A stretch of DNA of 64,000 bases from Adiantum capillus-veneris (GCA_014529385.2 CM043954.1:5519306-5583305); one strand, 5' to 3'; positions 1 to 12,066 are shown, counted from the stretch's first letter. Notes: generated from the letters alone by a model not told the origin. Program-made: numbers and translations.

Positions 1-44
1 TATTTATAGGAATATGTGCATACTATTTTGAGTCAATTTTTGGC

Positions 45-1190
45 TTGCTAAGGAAAGGCCTTAGTGTTGGGCCTGCTTGGGCATACTTCTACCGATGGCG
101 TTCACGTGGATGGCCAGCAAGTTTGTACAGCAGGGGCTGCAGGAGCGAGGATGACGTGCAATTTTTCTCGGAGTTGTGTGCGGAGTTCTCCTTGGATAAT
201 AGCAAACATAACTTGACTACAAGTAAAAATTGGAAAAAAAACGCCTTCACTATGATTAGACAGCTCGGACCACCAACATTCTTTGTCACATTTTATGCGG
301 CTGAGAAACGTTGGAAACCTTTATTAGATCACTTACTAACCTCAACCCCGTCGTGCGTGCAAGCACACAAACAGAAGCGTCATACATACGAGATTTGGTC
401 CGAACCGACCCTGTAACAACCTTCTGCTTTTACTTGAACCGGTTTAACGGGATGAAGAAATTGCTAACCAAGGATATAACCATATTAGAAAAACTCAAAG
501 ATTACTTTTTGGTAACCGAGTTCCATAGCTGATGTAGCCAACATGATCATGGGCTACTATGGATAGAAAATGCTTCTATTTATGGGAAAGACCCAGCAAA
601 GATGTTGTGGATTTCATTGATAAGTACATAACAAATGATTCCATGCTTCTTCCTATAGATTTATAAGAAATCCAAACACACAAGCATAAGAAGTCTTGCT
701 TCAAAAAACGCAAGGGATGCCGCTTTGACTTTCCTCGCTACCCGATGCCTTTCACTATGATTTTAGAACCTTGTCATTTTCAACATAGAAATATCCAATA
801 CAAAAGAAAGAAACACAAACAAATCAAAGATAACCTATTACTACTAGATTATAAAGAAAATATTACATTCAAACAATGGCTCCTATCTATGGATCTTCGA
901 TTTTAGGATTACATCCAAGCTATAACATCCACAATCTCATGCCCAACACTTTTGTTGAGAAGAAATATCAAAGATATCTACACAAATAATTTCAATCCAA
1001 CCATTTCAAAGCTATGTGATGCGAATTCAAATACATTTTAAATGCACGGAGCAGCTACATATTGCACCTCATATAAAAAAAAATTGATAACACACTCATC
1101 AAAGCAATCAAAGAACAATTTGACTCTTGCATTCAAAACAATGCAACTACATTTAATGGACTTTGAAAAATAGGAAACACAATTCTAAAC
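45..1190 (+). pseudogene. Helitron Rep (HUH nickase) domain, decayed
   Basis: This is the replication-initiator domain that would nick and rejoin one DNA strand during rolling-circle transposition. The segment LGPPTFFVTFYAAEKRW (from about 264) matches the start of the Helitron helicase-like N domain. LVRTDPVTTF then follows in a different frame (from about 398). The two-histidine metal motif reads H-D-H at 542-550, where the family has H-hydrophobic-H. It is followed by GLLWIENASIYGKDP and by VDFIDKYIT, which carries the candidate catalytic Tyr. The Cys-rich signature THKHKKSC...KGCRFDFPR lies near 676-735. There are at least two frameshifts and several stops. The downstream part to about 1190 is recognisable only as low-identity coding sequence. 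Confidence 0.8.
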
Positions 1191-1399
1191 ATACAGTAAA
1201 TAAGCTCACAACAAACAATATATATTGCAATTTCTCTACCTCTCTACAGTGAAACTCGATAATTTATATTCATAAACACAAGCCCTCCCCACGATAGAAC
1301 AATGCTTCTTAAGCGAAAACACCTCCCGCAAAACATAGACCCGTCTAGCACAAAAATCTTTTATGAGACAAGCATAGACAAATCCTGTACACGTCCTAC

Positions 1400-3305
1400 G
1401 CAGCTTAATGCCATATCATTTGCAGAATTTCCTCCACATACACTACAACAAGCAACACATACAAAAACGTACCAAAGAAAAAATTATACGATATGTCAAA
1501 TATAATGCCGCAAAGAACCTAGAAAATTATTATAGAGAACAATGTCTTCTATTTCTACCATGGATAAATAATGAAACTCAAGATTCAACAAATGGATTCA
1601 CATGGAAAGATGTATACAATCAAAATAAACCTATCATTGATACAAATGAATCTAAATACAACAAAACCACAACACTGAACGACAACCTTAACACCAACTT
1701 ATTAGGCACCAGTTTACTTTTGACATCTATGACACTATCTAATATTTCCTCCCATATTCATGTTGACATCACACAAGACCTAAATATCCAGCACTACCAA
1801 CTGCATACACACACTATACCAGCCATAAAAATACTGCTTCAACCAAACAATATGTATTACAAGAGCATTCTACTGCTTAACACCCAACAAAGGCTAATAT
1901 TCGATGATATTATGTTGAAAAACGTATATTCCGCACAGAACCAATCCACACTTTCTTGACTAAAGGCGCAGGCACATGAAAAACTTTCTACGTTTCTATA
2001 ACCACAGATCACATTCCAGCCCAACAACTACAAAAGCTTTGCTAACGGCATACAGCGGCAAGGCTGCTTTTAACACTGGTGGAACCATTATCCACTCGGC
2101 CCTCCACTTGCCACTACTCATGTCATCTGGCACTTTCGTATCACATGAGAGGCTGAATGAACTGCACCTACTTTATCGAGACCTACAGTTAGCCGTTTTT
2201 TATGAAGTCTCCTTGATTGGAACCAATGTATTTGCTATGGCAGACTCTTGCCTGCGCGCAATAAAAAACAACTAGGACCTTCCATTCAGTGGCCTTGATG
2301 TTGTCTTGTGTGGTGATCATTGCCAAGCTAGTCTAGTACGCGACTCCTAGATTTTCTCCAGAAAACCTCAGTTACTCGAAGCTATCTCACCCTCTTTTTG
2401 GCATGACCGCATAAAGTGCTATGATTTAACAAGCACCATGAGAGAAACTAATAAGACATTCATCGACATAATCAATAGGATATGCGTTTCAAAACACATT
2501 GACGAAGACATTTTGTTCCAAAATAAGCATCACATGCGCACAGTGCCTCATCCACCCATGGTGTTCCACCTTTATTATGCGAGCAAAGATAAAGACCTAC
2601 ACAACCAACATAATTTCAACACTACCATAGGGACACCACTATTTATTGAAGCACAAGACACAAGAGCAAAAACTTGCAGCAAAACTATTCAAATACCAAT
2701 AGATCCAAAAATGACAGCAAGTCTACAAAAAATGTCACTTAAAACAAGACCTAATTATAGAACTTTGTGCTAAAAAAATTGACATTCTAGATGGCCTAGT
2801 CAATGGAGTTGATGGTATATTCAAAGTAGTAACACAAAACTCCACAACACAAACCATCTGGATTCATTTTCAAACCACTAAAGTCGGCAGATATGAAAAA
2901 CAACAACTATACATTACATCAATAGATAAACAATGGACACCAATCCAAAAAATAACACGTGAGTTTCAAATAGGAAAAAACTTCCTAAAAACTATTACTA
3001 GAACACAATTCCCACTTCAACCTGCAGCTGCTAGAACCATACACCGTGCCCAAGGCTTAACACTAGACACCTTGGCTTTTGATCCAACTAGCATTCGAAG
3101 TCACGGCCTTGTGTACACTGCCCTCTCCTGCAGCATAGGAGATCCCAACAACCTTTATCTCCTGACAGAATTAACTTCCACCCATATTAAAGTAGACCAA
3201 ATAGTTTTAGATGAGCTACACAGCCGTAAAAAATATGACACTTGGAAACCTTCACAACTTGACCTCCACTCTTTGCCTGGCAATCATTTTAATACAATTT
3301 CTTAA
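1400..3305 (+). pseudogene. Helitron PIF1-type DNA helicase, decayed
   Basis: This is an SF1B helicase that would unwind the transposing strand. The upstream linker ENYYREQCLLFLPWIN (about 1534-1575) is the Helitron sequence that precedes the helicase. The Walker A motif is at 1968-1985 and reads A-G-T-stop-K-T, so the second Gly of AGTGKT is now TGA. Further motifs are GKAAFNTGGTIIHSALHLP (from about 2062), IGTNVFAMADSCLRAIKN (from about 2219), LDVVLCGDHCQ (about 2294; Walker B/Q region), WHDRIKCYDLTSTMRET (from about 2402), and TIHRAQGLTLD with VYTALSC near 3037-3130, where the final motif VI Arg is Cys. One long open stretch, 2774-3305, holds the C-terminal helicase core. Frameshifts fall near 1960, 2276 and 2774. 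Confidence 0.85.
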
Positions 3306-4061
3306 CATTGTGTCCCTTAAGAAACACTACAACAACCTTATTCATGATAATAACTTAATGTCTTCCAACATTCTTTGTCTCCAAGAAAAACTACAACATG
3401 ATAGCACAGTGACCATACGCGGCTATACACACACTCAAACAACTGGCCCCATGGGAGTATCCCTCTTCACATCAAAGAAAAAAATACATCTACAACACCA
3501 CAATATCATTTCCACAAATGAAATAGAATGCATTGCAGCACTCCTCCGTACACCACATGGTCCATCAATAACCCTGATAACATTATACTGCAGACCCTCA
3601 AGTCCACTTCCCTTGCTCTTGCAAACATTGAGCACACTACTCACACCTCACCTCCAACACACCTCTAGTATTTTACTCGGTGACTTCAACATCAATGCTA
3701 AATACCAAACCCCTGAATACCTTGCTATTTCTAACGGATCAAATTCATGACGAAATGACATTCCCAAAATCATATCAAGATCATGGAATTGTGCTACCAA
3801 AAATGTACGTGCTTGTGTAAATTCACCAAAGCAAACTTCAACAATAAGTTGAGTTTTATAATTAAACCGTTGATTATTAAAATAACCCACCGCACAACAA
3901 TTTACAATTCAACTTTGGACCACATTTGCACTACAAATACCTTTGCTGACATAACAACAGGCACTAACTTATCATTTTGGTTAGACTACTCCATTATTTA
4001 CTTACTGCTTCCACTAAACTCCAAAAACACATTCCAATGCCCCCCTCTTCCTACTTCCTGA
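3299..4061 (+). pseudogene. EEP-fold (APE-like) endonuclease domain of the Helitron
   Basis: An endonuclease/exonuclease/phosphatase-fold nuclease domain follows the helicase directly. Visible motifs are NILCLQEKL (near 3367; the catalytic Glu of the LQE motif is present), ITLITLYCRPSS (about 3568), LLGDFNIN (about 3675; the D-x-N motif) and, after frameshifts near 3748, TTIYNSTLDHICTT (about 3896) and FWLDYSIIY (about 3974). The last matches the S-D-H region, with the order W-x-D and the His replaced by Tyr. Such a domain fused after a Helitron helicase is the mark of Helentrons. It is distinct from the nuclease of the LINE further right, which lies on the other strand. Confidence 0.75.
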
Positions 4062-4993
4062 CAACACCTTCACAAATTCTTCCATGGGCAGGCCCTTCAC
4101 CTTGTTTTAATGAGAATCTAAGAGAGATGCCACTTTGTCGAAGAGAGAAATAGCAAGGAAAGTCAGAGGGAGGTCATAAATGGTCGGTAACCAGTCAATT
4201 GCAGGTGTTGCAAGAGTGATCTGAGGGTTGAGGAGAGGCTACATCACAGATTTAAGAGAAGGAGACTGCCTTTTTTTAATATGTCTGTGCTCGCTATGCA
4301 TGCAACAAACAGTTGGCACATGGAGTGGCTCACTCTGAAATTTTTTTCTCTCGCTTGGTGAGGTCCTGAGGTCAAGGTCGCTCATTGTGTGGTGCTTAAT
4401 TCAGACGTGCCGAGCTTGAATTGCTAAGTTGAAGCGGAATCTAAGAAATTTTTGGTCTAATGAGAGTAGAAAGAGAGAGTTTGATCCCATGATGTGAGGA
4501 ATTGCTAAAAGGTCCTTTCATTTAAGGACTTAAAAAAATTTCACTTCACTAAATTGTTTATTATTTTTTATGTTTATAAAATCTATCTATTCTTATAAAA
4601 ACATTAAAATATTTTGTTATTTAATTTTTTAAATGTATCTTTTTATTTTTTGTTTTTATTATGTATGTGTTTTCACAAAATGTGAGAATTATCATTTTTT
4701 TGAATTCTATTATATTAATGCCTATAGGATCTATCTTTTCCAATGAAAGCATTAAAATTCTCTTTTGTTGGCCTCTAAATACCTTAGTATCTATACTATA
4801 TATGAATCCACTTAAATGTTTTGAGGCCAAATAGAGCACCCACATGTCAAATTCTAGTCAGGGACTTGCACGGACTGCTACCCTACCATCCTCACTACTA
4901 GATTGTCCTTCCTAGTCCAAGCGTCGCATGTAGCTATACATTCCCTTGAAATCATCAAGTTTTTTTAATTATTATGACCTACAGTAACTCTGA

Positions 4994-4996
<3 letters not shown>
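4062..4996. other. Non-coding stretch, no gene seen
   Basis: About 0.9 kb of AT-rich DNA, especially 4500-4850, with no coding pattern I recognise on either strand. It may include the 3' end of the Helitron, but I could not point to a terminal hairpin with confidence. Confidence 0.5.

Positions 4997-5049
<53 letters not shown>
4997..5049. repeat. (GA)n microsatellite
   Basis: Uninterrupted GA dinucleotides, about 26 units. Confidence 0.98.
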
Positions 5050-5050
<1 letters not shown>

Positions 5051-5142
5051 CACGTCCACATCGATGATTTAGCTTTTACTCTTCACGGGTTGTGTGTGCG
5101 TGTGTATGACACACGGCAACAATAACACCTACATGTGTGTGT

Positions 5143-5904
5143 TGTAAGAAATGCGGAATACAATAAGGATCTAGTAGCAAGGAGAGTAGAGAGAGATACG
5201 ATGCAAAATAGATTAGTAGCAAATAAAAAACTTTAAATTGGCACACTATTACAAAGTGATGGTGTCATCCACCCATGCGCTCTCAAGGTGGAGCTTAGAT
5301 GGCAATTTAGACAACTAGAGCAAGTAGGAATACAAGGGACTAACAATCCTTATACAAGGATGTGTTGTGTGCGTCAAGTGTGCACACCATTCTACCGAAT
5401 TACTCATGAGAAGGCCTCCTTATATAGATGTAAGGAAGCCTCTAAACGCCCATGTGAAGCTGCCCTTAGATAGCCAAGTCCATGTAGGACTCTCCAATGT
5501 GCCCATCCGTAACCACTTTTGGGTAGACAAGTCCTCCTAAAAATCAGCCACCGGGCAAGGAAATCCGGCCACCGGCCAAAGACCACTGGCCGCCGACCAC
5601 AGGCCAAAGACCGCGGACCACTGGCCACCAACCACCGGACATCCATTTTCCAATTGACTTCCGGCCGTTGTCCGGCCAAGATATTCCAGTGAAAAGGAAT
5701 ATTCCGGCGAGGCTCCCAAAGTTGCCCCTGAATTTGCTCCATACCATCCACGATCACAAATAGAGATCTCATCAGCGTGCAAAGCTGGAATCCACCAAAT
5801 ATATGTGCACCATTGGCTTCTTCTCATATGGGGGCCTTACAAATTGTGCAGCATATATTGTGGTGGAAAAACTGAGAGAGGTGGGCATTGCAAGTATACC
5901 AACA
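5143..5904 (-). repeat. Copia 3' LTR
   Basis: Collinear with the LTR at 10059-10746, with several indels (762 versus 688 bp). Both end in the same bases, AAGTATACCAACA on the + strand. The internal part (5560-5690) is full of GGCC/CCGG motifs. The LTR begins immediately after the purine tract of the minus-strand element. Confidence 0.93.
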
Positions 5905-5917
5905 CCCCCCCTCAATG
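5905..5917 (-). other. Copia polypurine tract
   Basis: On the minus strand the bases before the 3' LTR read TTGAGGGGGGG and then TGTTGG. This is the plus-strand primer site. It overlaps the end of the RNase H reading frame, giving the ...RGGVGIL tail common in copia polyproteins. Confidence 0.85.
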
Positions 5918-7780
5918 AACACCGGAAGATGCTCAATGTTGGCCGTGTGCCAAATTCAAGTTGATGAAGATGTTGAAGTAGTTGTTCTTTCTCAAGAGCT
6001 TTGGTGAAGATATCTACACAATTATCTTCAGTAGGATAATACTCTAGCTCCACAATTTCATCCTCAATTAGCTCTCGAACATAATGATACTGAACCTCAA
6101 TATGATTTGTGTGTGCATGGAAGACTGGGTTCTTGGCAATCGCCATGCAACTCTGGTTATCGCATTGAAGTGTTGTTGTTGAATGAAGAGAAACACCTAA
6201 GTCCATGAGGACTCGCCTTAGCCAAATTGCTTCATAAGCTGGAAAACAAGCAGCTTTATACTCTGCTTCTGTTGAAGAAAGAGCGATGGTTGGCTGCTTC
6301 ACTCCGGAACCAAGTGAGAAACAAAATCCAGAAAATGAATTTCTAGAGTCACAATCTCCTGCCCAATCAGAGTCACAATCTCCTGCCCAATCAGAGTCAC
6401 AATACCCATTAAGAGTATTTGTGCCAATGCCATGGCCAAAGTACCTTTGATGTACTTAAGAACTGGCATACCTGCCTTCCAGTGACATTCTCTTGGTTGG
6501 TTGGAAAACCTGCTTAAAACACCTACTGCAAAAGAAGTATCTGGCCTAGTGTTGCACAAGAAAATTAAGCTTCCCACAACTTTTGTGTACTTTTTAATGT
6601 CGACTAAGGGAGAAGAATCTTCCATGGAGAGTTTTGCATTTACCTCCATTGGAGTGATCACAGATTTGCATTCCATCATGCCAAAAGCTTTTAGGATCTC
6701 TATTGCATACTTTTGTTGAGAGATGAAGATGCCTATTGAGGATTGCCAAACCTCAATCCCCAAACAATAATGCAACAAACCTAAGTCTATCATTTTAAAT
6801 TCAGACCTCAAACTCTCACGAGTTTGTTGGATGGGCTCTTTGTAATCACCTGTGATTATCAAGTCATCGACATACAAGTTAATAATGACTTGTTTTCCAT
6901 TCTCTCTAAGCGCATATAAATTCGCTTCAGAAGCACTTCTTCTAAAGCCAAGTTTTTTTAGAAACTTATCAGTTTTGACATACAATGCTCTTGGAGACTG
7001 TTTTAGGCCATATAAAGCCTTCTCTAATCTTCAAAACTTTTGTTTTGAATGGGGTGTCTCAAACCTTGGTGGTTGCTCAATATACACCTCCTCCTTGAGA
7101 ATTCCATTAAAAAATGCAGACACAACAGCCATTTGGTAAACAACCCATAAATAGATAGCAACAAGAGCAAGCAGAAGACAAATAGTTGTCATTCGAGTTG
7201 TGGGAGCGAAGGTGTCATTAACATCAAACCCTTCGACTTGAGAGAATCCTTGTGCTACTAACCTGGCTTTGTACTTTTGAAAAGAGCCATCAGCATTATG
7301 CTTGAGCTTGTACACCCATTTTGTGCCAATGACTTTCTTCTTTGGAGGCCGATCCACTACTTCCCAAGTGTCATTCTTTGTGATGCTATCGTATTCATAC
7401 TGCATTGCTTTCTTTCACTTTGGATCGGTCATTGCCTCGTCGATGGAGGCTGGATCCTTCATAGAGCCCACAATTTTTGTCATGAGAGCCGTGTTGACGA
7501 TATGTTCCGAGGCTCTCCTTTTCTCCTGTATTCTTTTTGATTGTCGCAAACCCCCCTCCTCTTCATGAGGGATGTGAACTTGAGGGTTTTGAGCGTCAAA
7601 AAACTGTTGAGCCCACTTTGGTAGTGGATTTTCGTGTGATGCTGCAACAGTTTGGTTAGATTTATTTGAGTCATCATCAGAAAACTCCTCCTCTTGATCT
7701 TTTACCTGGCTTTGCTCTAGCACATGGTGAGTTATTTCTTCATTTGATGATAAAGTGGACAAACCTGGTTTCTCCACCAT
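5905..7780 (-). pseudogene. Copia reverse transcriptase and RNase H region
   Basis: RT (RVT_2 type) followed by RNase H. The linker before RT (7780-7415) is acidic. RT begins near 7405: NDTWEVVDRPP, KWVYKLKHNADGS, YKARLVAQGF. Motif A reads YQMAVVSAFFNG (about 7120-7155); the catalytic Asp of the usual MDVxxAFLNG is Ala (GCT). The second catalytic motif, LYVDDLIITG (about 6845-6875), is intact. RNase H follows in another frame after a shift near 6430, with STEAEYKA, LQCDNQSCMAIA and HTNHIEVQYHYVRE. A 24-bp tandem duplication at 6346-6400 repeats the DCDSDWAG residues that contain an RNase H Asp. The frame ends at the purine tract. Confidence 0.92.
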
Positions 7781-8840
7781 ATGTGGCCCTTCTTTACCAC
7801 ATCCCGACTAGTGAGTATTTTCTTTGCCTCTGGATCATAGAGTCTATAAGCCTTAGACTCTTCACTGTATCTGAGAAATATGCACTTCTTGCTTTTGGCT
7901 TCTAACTTTGCTCTTTGTGAATCAGGAATATGTGCATAGGAAAAACACCCAAATGTTTTGAAATGCAAGATTGAAGGTTTATTACCAGAATAGGCTTCTT
8001 GAGGCATTTTCCCTTTCAAAGCCTTTGTGTAGCTTCGATTGAAAATATACACTGATGTACTTACTGCTTCGGCTCAAAAGGAATCTGGCATACCCTTGTC
8101 TTTGAGCATACACCTTGCCATTTCTACCACCGTCCAATTGCGGCCCTCCACAACTCCATTTTGTTGTGGTGTGTAAGTTGTAGTAAGGTGTCATTTTATG
8201 CCATGCTCGTTGTAGTAATTGTTGAATTCATTTGAGATGAATTCTCCTCTTCGATGTGTGCGAAGCATCTTCACCTTATTTCCTGTTTCATTTTCTACAA
8301 GCTTTTGCCACATTTTAAACTTTCCAAAAGCTTCAAACTTCTCACGAATGAAGTACACCCACATCTTTCTACTAAAGTCATCGACTAACAACAAAAAGTA
8401 AAAGATCCACCCAAAGTGGATGTAGACATTTTTCCATAGAGATCTGTGTGTACCAACTCTAGAGGAGACTCAGCTCGATTACTACTCTCTTGTGGAAATG
8501 CATTTCTTTGCTACTTGCCCATCATGCAAGCTTCACAAACTTCATTTATATCTAAGATTTGAGGCATGTGTGCCACCATCCCAGATTTTTGCATCTCTTT
8601 TAGCACAACAATGCTTAAGTGACCAAATATCTCATGCCATAATTGAGTTGTACCTTTTTTTGTAGTGACCATAAGTGCAGAAATTTCGTAGAGGTTGTTG
8701 CGCCTTACGCCCTTTCCCACTGTGTTGCCTTTAGAATCCAAGATTTCTGCTCCATTTTTCTTGAAACGGACTTCAAGATCATGATCAGTGATTGCAGTAA
8801 TGGACAACAAATTCTTCTTGATTTGAGGCACATACAACAC
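7732..8840 (-). pseudogene. Copia GAG-pre-integrase and integrase region
   Basis: The zinc-binding pre-integrase segment reads LWHEIFGHL...CEACMMGK (8660-8511; the HHCC ligands are present). The integrase core follows in a new frame: LLVDDFSRKMWVYF with the first catalytic Asp, then LRTHRRGEF (about 8255-8280). Copia integrases have LRTDxGGEF there, so the second catalytic Asp is His. After a further frameshift near 8190 come the QQNGVVEGRNW region and the C-terminal GNKPSILHFKTFGCFSYAHIP and KAYRLYDPEAKKI blocks. Not functional. Confidence 0.9.
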
Positions 8841-8889
8841 ATTAGAGAGCTCTTTAGTTTCACTTGTAGCTGCTAAAAACGAAATTGTC

Positions 8890-9333
8890 CCAGACCCTTC
8901 GGTTGGACATTTGGCATTATTCCCAACAATTACACTTATGGGTTCCTATAGAGGCTTCCAAGAACTATACCAGTCTTTCTTACTAGTCATATGTTGGGAT
9001 ACACCACTATCTAAAATCCAAGAACCTTTAACAAGCGGAGTCTGTGATGATGAGCATAACTCTTCTATGACGGACCATGGACCATAGTTAAAGGTCTATT
9101 TCAACATTATTGGTGGATTCTCTTTCCTTCCAAGAAGCTTTCATGGTGCCGTTCTTCTCGTCTGCTTTCTTCTTTCTGCAATCTTTAACAGCATGATCCT
9201 TCCTGTCACAATAAAAATAGCTACCAGAAAATTTTCTCTTCTTGGGATTCTTCTTAAAAGCATTTGACGTAGTTCCCTTGCCTTTTGCATTGGCTGTGAA
9301 GGCAACATCACCTCCACCATCCCCGGTTCTCAG
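8890..9333 (-). pseudogene. Copia nucleocapsid knuckle and protease remnant
   Basis: Near 9230-9180 the minus strand encodes SYFYCDRKDHAVKDC. This is a CX2CX4HX4C knuckle whose first Cys is Tyr (TAT). Near 9020-8990 it encodes WILDSGVSQHMTS, the copia protease active-site motif with D-S-G retained. The frame is interrupted between these and the flanking gag and integrase blocks. Confidence 0.8.
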
Positions 9334-9846
9334 TCACCACTCCTCTTCAAGAAACATTGCACTTAGTTCTTCAAACATAAGAGAGGTTGGACGAACCTGA
9401 GTGTTGAGTGGTGTCACGAAACCATCATATCTCGCTGGAAGTATGTGAATGCAGCAACGAGCTAAATTTTCCGGACAAATAGCCACACCTAATTTCAGAT
9501 CTTGGAGGTTCTTAATCTGCTTGATAAAGGACTCCACTTTCTCTCCATCAGCAAGTCTCTCAGCAGCAAGTTGATTTTCCAGATTTTGAATTCTGGTGTG
9601 ATTGTGCGCCTCATATTGGCAAGCAAATATGTTCCAAGCTTCATGTGCTTTAGTGGTATGCTGAATCAAAGTGAGGACATAATCACTTACACACATGAAT
9701 ATGGTGCATAATGCATCTGCATTCCTTCTTTTCCAGGCATGTAGAAGAGTAGCATCCGAGGGAATCACTACGCTTGGATTTGCCGGATCATTTGTTGCAG
9801 TGGGCTCCGGGTCTGCACCATTTGGCCCCAACACCGTATCCAGCAA
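9334..9846 (-). pseudogene. Copia Gag (UBN2-type) fragment
   Basis: About 170 residues of the copia Gag helical domain: LLHAWKRRNADAL, AHEAWNIFACQYEAHN, QNLENQLAAERLADGEKVESF and LPARYDGFVTPLN. This protein would form the virus-like particle. The true N-terminus is upstream, nearer 9,960, in a disrupted frame. The region ends with EELSAMFLEEEW at a stop before the knuckle. Confidence 0.85.
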
Positions 9847-10046
9847 TTCATATGAATCTAGAATTGCGAAAATTTTGAATTTTCACAATGTGTAGTTGGT
9901 GCCGTCAAGCTTTTCTTCGGTGAATGTTGGTGGACAAAAATGCAAAGCGGAGTAGCACCAACAACAACACTTGAAAACACTGACATAATTGATTTTACAA
10001 AGTATTACTAGTACTTCTTGTACTTTCTTAGCTATGAGCACCTAGT

Positions 10047-10058
10047 GCTCTGATACCA
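10047..10058 (-). other. Primer binding site, initiator Met-tRNA
   Basis: The + strand reads GCTCTGATACCA, so the element's minus strand reads TGGTATCAGAGC directly after the 5' LTR. That is complementary to the 3' end of plant tRNA-iMet. Confidence 0.95.
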
Positions 10059-10744
10059 TGAAAGAAATGCGGAAACAATAAGGATCTAGTAGCAAGGATA
10101 ATAGAGAGAGATACAATGCAAAGTAGATTAGTGGCAAATCAAAAACTTTAGATTAGCACACTATTACAAAGTGATGGCGTCATCCACCCATGCGCTCTCA
10201 AGGTAGAGCTTAGATGGCGATTTAAACAAGTAGAAAATAGGAATACAAGGGACTAACAATCCTTACCCTTGGATGTGTTGTGTGCGTCAAGTGTGCACAC
10301 CATTCTACCGAATTACTCATGAGAAGGCCTCCTTCTATAGATGTAAGGGAGCCTCTAAACGCCCATGTGTAGTCGCCCGTAGATAGCCAAGTCCAAGTAG
10401 GACTCTCCGTAGACAAGTCCTCCTAGAAATCGGCCACCAGCCAAGGAAATCCGGCCACCGGCGAAAGACCACCGGCCAAAGACCATGGACCACTGGCCAC
10501 CGGCCATCGGACGGCCATTTTCCGATTGTCTTCCGACCGTTGTCCGGCCAAGATATTCCAACGAGGCCCCTGAAATTGCTCCGTACCATCCACAATCACA
10601 AATAGAGATCTTATCAGCGTGCAAAGCTGGACTCCACCAAATATATGTGCACCATTGGCTTCTCCTCATATGGGGGCCTTACAAATTGTGCAATATATAT
10701 TGTGGTGGCAAAACTGAGAGAGGTGGGCATTGCAAGTATACCAA

Positions 10745-10746
<2 letters not shown>
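10059..10746 (-). repeat. Copia 5' LTR
   Basis: Partner of 5143-5904. It begins TGAAAGAAATGCGG and ends ATACCAACA on the + strand. It is adjacent to the PBS, so it is the 5' LTR of a minus-strand element. Confidence 0.93.
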
Positions 10747-10780
<34 letters not shown>

Positions 10781-11000
10781 TTTGGGAAAAATGTGTCTCA
10801 GCCTATTATCGTGATGCCGGTTGAGTGCAACGGGAAAATGAGAAATTCCACCCCAAAATAGAGAAAAATAGTGTTAAAACAAAAAAAGCCAAACTTTTTT
10901 AGGAAAAATCAAGGAAAGGAATTTTGTATGTTTGAAAAAATGGTTTCTCCCAAACATCGGCATTGCGCGCGCGCGCGTGTGTGTGTGTGTGTGTGAGAGT

Positions 11001-11048
<48 letters not shown>
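10747..11048. repeat. Microsatellites: (TG)n, then compound (GC)n(GT)n(GA)n
   Basis: A (TG) tract at 10748-10776, then 170 bp of ordinary sequence. A compound tract follows with GC units near 10965-10976, GT near 10977-10995 and GA near 11006-11048. Confidence 0.95.
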
Positions 11049-11050
<2 letters not shown>

Positions 11051-11341
11051 ACAATAGCGTATCTATTTGGATGCTAGTAGCATGCAGAGATAGAGAGAGG
11101 GAGAGAAAGAACATCAGTGCTTCAAATGTTTTTTCCCCAAAAACGTGAAAAACCTAGATAGAAGAATTTTTAGCGGTTGGTTGACTTTATTGAAAGGTTT
11201 TAACAATAAATTTTGTAAGTTTTCTCACCTTCAAATTTAAAAATTAGCAATAAATCTCAAAATTTGTAGGTCGGATTACACTAAACCTACGGTTTTTTGA
11301 AAGACTACCACTAGGAGTACTCAAGATAGAAAAAGAGGACG

Positions 11342-11760
<419 letters not shown>

Positions 11761-11996
11761 AAAATTCTTCCACCTAGATCTTGCTCCCATAGGCAATAGA
11801 GAGAAATGCTCGAAGGCATGTGAGATGACAATGAACGGTTCATGGTGATACAATCGTAGTCAGGAAGGGACGACTTGCATTAGGGCATCGGGGGCAATTT
11901 GCACAAGCATCCATCTCACGAGCTTAGCACACCTTCATTCGCTTTGGAGGTGGAGAGTAAGTCAATGACTAAACATGGCAGGCACAAAGGGGGCGG

Positions 11997-11999
<3 letters not shown>

Positions 12000-12064
<65 letters not shown>
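12000..12064. repeat. (GA)n microsatellite
   Basis: About 32 GA units, following the G-rich lead GGGGGCGGGG. Confidence 0.98.

Positions 12065-12066
<2 letters not shown>

Larger units (their letters stand above)
1..4070 (+). mobile_element. Helitron (Helentron/Helitron2 type) remnant
   Basis: Three blocks occur in the order and orientation of an autonomous rolling-circle Helitron: a Rep/HUH domain (45 to about 1190), a PIF1-family helicase (about 1400-3305) and an endonuclease/exonuclease/phosphatase-fold domain (about 3300-4061). A C-terminal endonuclease is known from the Helentron/Helitron2 branch and not from the classic plant Helitron1 type. The reading frame breaks many times, so the copy is dead. 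The 5' end lies upstream of the window. I could not define the 3' terminus, so the right border is approximate. Confidence 0.8.
5143..10746 (-). mobile_element. Ty1/copia LTR retrotransposon, degenerate
   Basis: A complete minus-strand copia element. It has two LTRs that start TG and end CA on the + strand (5143-5904 and 10059-10746), an initiator-Met PBS next to the right LTR, a purine tract next to the left LTR, and gag, protease, integrase, RT and RNase H in copia order between them. Both flanks are TG dinucleotides (5131-5142 and from 10747), so it landed in a (TG)n tract and a 4-5 bp target duplication cannot be told from the repeat. LTR indels, stops and lost catalytic residues show it is old. 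Confidence 0.95.
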
